Shown: piece after piece, positions 10,401 through 19,400 of the stretch
How positions within the stretch are numbered: position 1 is the stretch's first letter
Layout: each line of letters starts with the position of its first letter
Source: Patiria miniata
Taxonomy: Eukaryota > Echinodermata > Asteroidea > Valvatida > Asterinidae
Direction of reading: 5' to 3'
Assembly: GCF_015706575.1 (NCBI RefSeq)
Contig: NW_024037060.1
Location: 2,253,983 to 2,317,982, forward strand
DNA: 64,000 nucleotides
Translations under genes and position numbers: made by a program
Notes under the pieces: model-generated
The model's database searches: none
What the model saw: the letters and a program-made list of their open reading frames with translations, nothing else
What the model was told of the DNA's origin: nothing

Positions 10401-13400
10401 CCGGTGAAGATCTGAAGAATCGGGAAAGCAAATGTTCAACTACTTTAACCCTTTGGTAATTCGGACAAATTATAATGACATTTCTTGGGCAGTTACTAAC
10501 AATCACCCTGTATACAAAAGGGTGCATTCTTTTGTACAGTTAGCCAAAAAAAATTGCTTGAAAATGGCATCCACTTGAAGTAAAAACCAGAAAGCCTTTA
10601 TATCGACTTTGTGTATTATGCCTTGATATAATTTCATATTTCTTCCCTTTTCGTTTTGCGAGGAGCTATCTTTATAAAACTCTGAATGCTTGTTCCATAA
10701 TAAATCCAGTCTCATACATGTACCTCTCTACTGAACTGAAGATAGGATTTGTTTATTACCGACAGAGAAGTTACTCCAGCAGATATATACAAAGCAAAGT
10801 ACCACAATATGGGGACATTACCCTGATTTTGGCAACCGCAAAGTTAATATCCTTGTACTCTCCAAAGTCGGTTCTGGAGTAGATGGCACTGGCAGCCTGT
10901 ACGTGCTCCCCGATCTGCTGTACCACAGCTTGTTTACTCTCGCCAAACCTGTTCAGTTAAATTTTGAGCACAAAAAAAGAAGTGTATTTAGAATCGGACT
11001 ACAACGGATAGACTGCCAATTAATGGGGCAGATAGGGGAAATAGTTGGGGGAATTGTACCTTTGATGATACAAGCATGGCATTTGGCACACAATCAGGGT
11101 ATGTCATGACAAAGATATTTGACTACAGATTTGTCCTTTAAAAAGTATGGGTAGAAATAAAAGCAATTTCAAAATGTCCTAAATGGCGGCCATTGCTTGT
11201 TATTCTACCTGTCTTTTTTGCAAAGGACAAATCTGCGATGGCCCTATAGCCCATTATATTTCTCATGATATACTCTGTGTGCCAAATGCCATGTTTGTAT
11301 TTTCAAAGGCGCAATCCCATCGCCTATCTTCCGTACTAAATGAAAAAGAAACGCCAAAAAACTAAAATGAAACATTATGGCAATCTTCTGTAATCACACC
11401 GATAGACAATTCAGGGTTTGTCTATGCTGACGTCACTTCTTTGAAATGAACATGGAAATTTGAATTTGCATAAAAATTTTACTGGTTTACAGTTGCAATT
11501 GTACTGGTCATGTTGAAGGCCTTGAAAATGGCAGACCATTTTGAAATCTGAAATGGTGAATCACAAACAGATGAGCATTGCATGGATTCAGGTACCAAAA
11601 AAATGCAGTGTGTGGAAGTGTCGCAGTTAAATCTGTTCTCAAGTAAATCACAAGTCACTCAACAAGTCCAGTCACAGGGGATGAACACTAACAAAGGAAA
11701 TGCCTTTTACACAGATCAGGAACCCCAACCTTCCCAAATCCTCCAAAATCCTCTTTACGAAATGGAGGATTATGCAGGATTGAGGCTATATGGCAAAAAG
11801 GTGTGGCTGATTTTGGAAGATGTACTGTGTCAAGGTCTTGGGCCGGATCTTGTATTGTGTACGATCAGCCAAGCAGTATCCTCATCACTGCTCCAGGATG
11901 TCACTGGCGCTGCCTCATGATGTTGACAGTGGTTGCCAGAGGATTTGGCAGGACTGAGGCAGTGGTCACCCCTCCAAGGACCACATTCAAGAAAAAGGGA
12001 AGGATTTTGCAGGATTGAGGCTGAATGCAATTTTTACATGCAGGCAGTTGGAGGATTTTGCAGGATTGAGGTTGCATCCTAGCAAAATTGCCTAGAGCTT
12101 GCATACCTTTTATAAAATTCAATGTCGGTTTGGATGTACAGCGTACAGGTCTGAGCAAGAGGAGCCTGGCGTTTATGACGGGAAAAGTACGATGACCCAT
12201 CGTCCTAGGAGAAACAACACGGAAACAAAGTAACTTATTAATAATATCTGACTTCCTTACAAACTGACAACTTACTCTTGTGTAGACAAGGTCAAAGTAT
12301 ATAAAAAGGCCAAAAAAAAGAACCCCAAAATACCACACTTAGGCAGGAAATTCTCTTTCCATCTACTGCTTTTTCCTTCTTCCTGATTCCAAATGTTCAA
12401 GCCAAAAATAGCCCAAGGTAGCAGACAGTTAACCTCGGGCATATAAACCTGATGTCACCAATATGTGTGTCTATGTGCTAAGCAACAACATGTACTTATG
12501 GTAAACAGCTCTTTTAAAACTGGCAGTTTCTGTTCCACCCTTTCCCATCGAAATCCTTGCAGATTTTGTGGTAATTTAATGGATTTGGGATCGCAAAGCC
12601 CAGCCACTAATAATTACCAAAGGGGTTTGGTGTCCCATTCCATACAAAGAAAGGGCCAACAGTTTACAGCACAGTGTTGCTTTCAAGCATGTCAAGAATT
12701 TTCTTGAATCTTCCTAATTCCATCAATGATATAAAGGGTACCCCCCACACATAATATTTTCTTTCGCTGACCACTCCCCTCCCCCCGGGACCTAAAAAAT
12801 CTGTTATCCAATTAATACATTTTCAAAAATAAATTTCTAAAAGTTCCTTAAGGATTTCGAAGCATCTTGGAGATGTTTATAAATATACTTACATGTACTT
12901 CCTCCTGTTTTTGCTCCTCCTTCTGCATTTCTTTCATTTTCTCCTCCATGCGTTTCTGCATTTCGCTGACCATCCCGCAGCCGCTGGACCCTAAGGAGGA
13001 GTAGTCCAGATCCTTGGCCTCGTAGATGACGGAGTGGGACTCAGGATCCTTCAAGTAGTTGGCGGCAGGCTCAATGGCGTAAGTCTCCTCCCCGACATGA
13101 ATCTTTCCTTGGAAGAGGCCGTCTGTAATGGAGCCATGGCAGTAACTTCCTTCCTCCCCTACAGAAAAATGAATGAGTTTTGACTTGGTCATGCCATGTG
13201 AGGGAATCTCTAAAAAAAAAAAAAAAAAAAAATATTTGGGTAAATTTCAATGGGTCTCTGAACAAACTGATAAAATAGCTTGGCAATTTGTTTGTGTTTT
13301 TAGTACACGTGTATGTACAATGTAAACTCATGCTGAGAACTAGTTATGAGTAGGGGTGTGCATTTACAGGTAGTATGGGAACCTGGTAACCGACTGAAAA

Positions 13401-16400
13401 AACTAGGTACCCGTTAAAGAAACCCCACCCCAAAATTCAAATCTCGAGAGTTGCTGTTTAGACTGTTCATTACTATAAGGTACGCACAATAATTCTACCA
13501 CATCTGTGCATCGTAACAGCAAGATACAAGTGTGTACAGTGAGCTAATAGCTTTAAGATGTAAACTTTTGCGAGCGTCCTAAACATGAAATATGTTATTT
13601 TTTCCCATAGCCTGGTTTGCATTTTTAAAATCCCCAACATATGACATTCAAAACCTTTCATTTTCATTGTCTGAGAAGTTACTACATTATTTATTAAGTT
13701 GGTTATGGGTATCCGATTCCATGATCTGTAAGCGGTTCGTGACATCAACTTGGGTACCTGGTTCTGATGCACTGCACAGCCCTACATGTAGTTATGAGTG
13801 ATTAAATTTACAAGTGCATAGTATTATGATTAGCTACCGTACATGTACCATAGGTGTTTATACTGAAAAAAAGGCTTTCATGTTGTGTACAAATGAACAC
13901 GCCATGTGAGAGCCCAATTATGTTCTGGCAGCTAATTCAAATTTTGTGAAAAAAATAATTAAAACTAAACATCAGTAAATTTTTCCATTCAATCTCATTA
14001 AAATGTGAATAACGTTTATATTGCTAAAAAAAAAAAAGATGAAACTAAAAAATATAACAGGGAACACTTCTTTAAATCAGTAAAGGGCAAACTCTGTTTA
14101 CTAAATATGGACACATTCCATGGGCAATGAAACTTGGGCAGTTATGAAAAGACTGATTGTTGACACTCAATCCCCACCCCCAATAACTGATCAACATGCA
14201 AGCCAAGTAAAGCCCTTCACGCCTGACTGACTCTGCCCACTGGTATTTCACTTTTATTCCCTGAACAAATATGCCATTATAGGTTTACATTTCACGGCCG
14301 CTGGAACTTGTAAAGGTATGCGATAGACAGGTATGGGACTACGTTTGCGTGGGCATTCATGTTGAATTTCACGCAGCTGTTGATTTTGTTCATGTGTACA
14401 TAAGCCTGGAAAGTTGTTTAAGGAAGGGTGTCGGCTAAAATTAAGAAGTGGTAGAAAATTAATACAGAGCGTGAAAAGTAACGGTCGGCAAAATGCAGTG
14501 TGACGACAATTTGGACGTGTTTATGCAACACTTTTTCGTGCAATCCGAAATGTCAAGCCTCACGAGTAAATTACTCATGTGTAAAATTTAATCAATTTTC
14601 ATTGAACTGATTTTTTTTTAACAATTACCCATGAGTAAATAAAGATTGCTGTTGCATGTGAAAACAAGAATTTGCTCATGAACAGAAAAAGAATGGGAAT
14701 TGTGAACATGATTATAAAATGCATGTATTTATATCAAATGCTGGGGGAAAAAGAAGTACTATACAGGTATATGTATACAGGGCATATATTTTCTTTCAAA
14801 ACCATATATTTTCCTGAGGAAGTTCTCGTTGTACAGATCATATTACATTTGTTTACAAATTGGATGTTGTGTTCATATGATGCCAACTTTCAGCAAGCAG
14901 TTCTCTTCTGCACTGCATGCATTTCTCTTGAAATACGATTTGTTTAAAAATGGTGACATAAAACTATTTAATGTGTGTGTGCAAATAACATGCAAAAAGA
15001 TGATCTGGTACACGGTACCCTGTGGAGACATGTGCATAATAGGGAACAAAAGATTGTATACCTCTCTATAGATGAATACATCTCCACAAGGTTATCATGA
15101 AATATGGATTTTACTCAAACACTAGGAATTCCCAAGGTGTGTTGAGTTGACCTGTCGCAAATTGAAGTATTTTATGATTAAAGGGATATTAAGTCCGAAT
15201 TTCAGCCCAGGAAATTAATTCTGGTTAAAAAGGGAGCATTTTGAAACTACGATTTCCACCTCTAAAATGTTAGTACACGAGAACAAAGAAGTGACTCCAC
15301 AAGGATACAAATTCCAGTATGTGTGGTTTAATGTTTGGGCAGCCTGTTGGTTGGGCGTTAGTATGATGTCATACATGTAGGTAACATGGTCTCTTCGCTA
15401 AGAATACATGCCATGTTGACCTGCTTTTGGCAGGACACAGTTTCCACACAGAGTACCGGTACAAGCATGTTAAAATAATAAATGAAATGATTGTCATCAT
15501 CTGTCTCTGATTAGAAATCTAAGATGCCCGCAGGGTTGGGTTCGTTCCAAACTCAAAACCACACATCAACCTCACCCTTCCTCACAGAAGATGGAAATCA
15601 TTTTCTATTTTGAGAAAATCTTTCCCAATTTCCCTTGGGATTAGGAAAACCAAGCAAGATTTGGAATTCCTCCGGTCCCCCACTAAAAAAAAGCAAAATT
15701 GGCCTGAAGACAATGTACAGGTGGTCGTAACCATTTAGTCGAAGAAAAAAAATCCCCATGTAGGATTAAGATGCCCTCTTGAAATCATTGTAAAAAATAT
15801 CACTGCCAATAAAATACAAGAATAGGTCTTAGTCCTGCTTTTCAATTAGCAAATAAGAGACCAAGCAAATTTTTTTTTAGAGGTAGGATAGTTCATGAGT
15901 TTCAGATACATGTAAATAAGTTTAGTTCCTTTTCTAAATTGATATTTATTTTAGCAATACAGAAGTTACATTTGAGACATCAACCAAAAAAATAAAAATC
16001 AGCTGACATTTAGTTATCGAATTGTTACTTTACAAGTTTTTTTATTGTTGCAGCCCGACAATAATTCAGGCATGCGACAGGGAAGTAACCAAAAAAAAGA
16101 GGAAATTTCCAGCTTTACAGACTTTTTTAAATTTAAATGTAAAGTACAACAACAAGGAAATCAGCTGATCCAAGAAAAATATTCCATGTCTGATAATTCT
16201 GTTAATGCAGGGTAAGCCGGTTCCTGCCCCACGATCAGTATCGATAATGTAAGGACCGGAACCAGTCTGTTCGTATCTGTTTATGCCCACTTTAAAGGGA
16301 ATATACATCATTTGCTTTTGCTGTAATTTTCAGAAATGGATGGAATTGGGGGATTGGAAATATAAAGCAAATATAGTTACACTGACTTTTTGGAGGTTTT

Positions 16401-19400
16401 GGGTTCGAAAATGCTATAAAAACCAAGAAAAACGATCATTTACCTGTAGTCTGGTTCCCTGACTCCATATAAGAAGAAACAGAGCAGTTTACATACATTG
16501 GGGAATTGTAAGGTCAGGGAACCAGTCTAGCTGGCTCGTACCCGTTCATAGGTTTGTAATCGATTGCAAACAAGTGCAATAGTCAATTGGGGCCAGTATT
16601 TGAAAAAAAAGCCAGTTGTTTCCAACGCTGATCGGCCGATCAGCGTTGGAAATTGATACAAAAATACCACTTTTCTTGAAAATGACAGTATACCAGGTGC
16701 CATAATTTTACAGGATGCTTTAGACTGTCATTTACCAACGTCCTATTAAGGTATTTCGCAAAAACTTGGTAGTTTTATTTTTCGATGTTTGCAAATGTTG
16801 TATATTCCCTTTAACCTGGCTTTTTCACCCAAAAAAAAGACAGGAGTTTTTTTGGGATTGGAATAAAACATACACGTGTTAAAAATGTATTAAGAGAAAG
16901 AAAATTGACTTTGTTGAAGTTCAAAGGTTAAATGCAACTATTTGTATCGGATATTGAGGCTTATAGCAAAGTTCCTTAACTGAATCGCAGAATTAAGAAG
17001 GAATTTCTTACCTGCAAGTTCCCCGTTATAAAAATAACTGACATCTGGAACTTCCTTCCCACTTGATGTTTCCAACGTAACACTCGGCAAAAAGACACTC
17101 GTGTCTCGCCTTAACCTCAGGTGGAAATCTCTGCAATAAAACAGGAAGAAGAACCGAAAAAAGTCATCAAAATAAAGTTGGCTAAGTGTCTTGGCTGTGT
17201 TCAAGACATTTTCGGGAAGACTATGGCTTAATGGTGATGTTTTGGAAGTGGACCAACAAAATCAACATTGTATTGTAGGATTAGGCCTACGTAAACGTTG
17301 CAAAATACCTTCATTGTTGAATTTTGGGGGCGAATGGTCAGTTATGCTTGTTTACACCATGAGAAAAATAAACAGACTGTGCGAGTTTGAACATTCATGC
17401 ACAAAACTGCAAAAATGTCCCGAGAGAAGTTTAATACTCACATAAATTATTTGTGGTTTTTGTTTGTATAGGCTAGGCTTATATAAAAACAAGTCAGGTG
17501 TGTTTACAAACACAAATGCCCCGCAACCGTGACTGTTTCCATGACATAACACCACTCTAACATCAACTTACATGTACCTTGGTCAAATGGAACGTTCATT
17601 GACAGCATTAGTGTCTTCTGTAGGTTTTATATGAATTAATCCCTAATCCCTATGATCTCAGAATAAATACAAGATTTCTATTGTTTTAGCCAATGTGACC
17701 TTGACCCTTGACCTTTCGACCCCCAATGCGATAGGCTTCTTAGGATTGCCAAGGACAATCCACAAACCAAATTTGAAATTCATATGTAAAGTATATCTCA
17801 AGTTATCACGCTGACAAAATTTCTTTTGTTTTTGCCACTGTGACCTTGAACCTTGACCTTTTGGCCCCAAATGCAAAAGGCTTCTTAGGATTGCCAAGGA
17901 CAATCCACAAACCAAATTTAAAGTTCATATGTAAAGTATTTCTCAAGTTATCGCGCTGACAAAATTTCTATTGTTTCAGCCACTGTGACCTTGACCCTTG
18001 ACCTTTCGGCCCCAAATGCAATAGGCTTCTTAGGATTACCAAGAACAATATACAAACCAAATTTGAAGTTCATATGTAAAGTATTTCTCAAGTTATCGCG
18101 CTGACAAAATTTCTTTTGTTTTAGTCACTGTGACCTTGACCCTTGACCCTTGACCTTTTGGCCCCAAATGCAAAAAGCTTCTTAGAATTGCCAAGGACAA
18201 TCCACAAACCAAATTTGAAGTTCATATGTAAAGTATTTCTCAAGTTATCGCGCTGACAAAATTTCTATTGTTTCAGCCACTGTGACCTTGACCCTTGACT
18301 TTTTGGCCCCAAATGCAAAAGGCTTCTTAGAATTGCCAAGGACAATCCACAAACCAAATTTGAAGTTGATATGTAAAGTATTTCTCAAGTTATCGCGCTG
18401 ACAAAATTTCTATTGTTTCAGCCACTGTGACCTTGATCCTTGACCTTTCGGCCCCAAATGCAAAAGGCTTCTTAGGATTACCAAGGACAATCCACAAACC
18501 AAATTTGAAGTTCATATGTAAAGTATTTCTCAAGTTATCGCGCTGACAAGATTTGTCCGGACACACACACCCACACACACACACACACACCCACCCACCC
18601 ACCCACCCACCCACGGAAGGACAAGGCGGAAACAGTATGCCCCTTCGGCTTCGCCGCGGGGCATAATAATCCTTTTTTTTCAGACACCGTTCAGGTTCGA
18701 AAAGTTGTTGAAATTAAAGAAGAAATGGGAGCTTTGTTTTTCTCAGAAATCTGTACTATAATCTCAACTTACAAGCTCAGAATATATTATCAAATGTATT
18801 TCAATTTACTTTTGCCTTGCAGTAATGTTACTATGAATGAAAGCAAGAAATCAAAAAATTTATTGTGCAAATTTTTAACTTTACATTCAGTTCAAAATTT
18901 CTTATACATCAGCTGAATTCAAGCCTCATCTGTTGTTGAACCATTAAATGTACGATAATTATTTCTAGACAAAGAAAAACAATCAAAGGACTGGAAAAAA
19001 AATTGCCTTCTTCCATGCAAGCCAACCCGTCCATCATCAAGAAAGAGCTTCATTATTATACAACTTGACGTGAATTTTCAATCCCATTAAGAACCCGATC
19101 CACAGCAGTTCCTTTTTGGCTAATCCGGGGACTGTCACCGGCAGCTTGGGTCGTTTCATGATCGGATAGTCCAAGGGGAAATACCCTGTTATCCCGGTGG
19201 GCGTGGGCTCCCACGGAATCAATGGTCCGTGCTTCTGGGTATAGGACAGCCCTGGGCGGTGTACTCTACAAGTCAAGTTGGGGTGCGGCGAGGAAAATTG
19301 ATACTCCAAAATGAGATTATCGGTTATTTTCACCGGAACACAAAGTCAGTGTTGAACCGGTACTTGTTGTCAAGTCCACCACAAGTCTTCCCAAGTTCAT

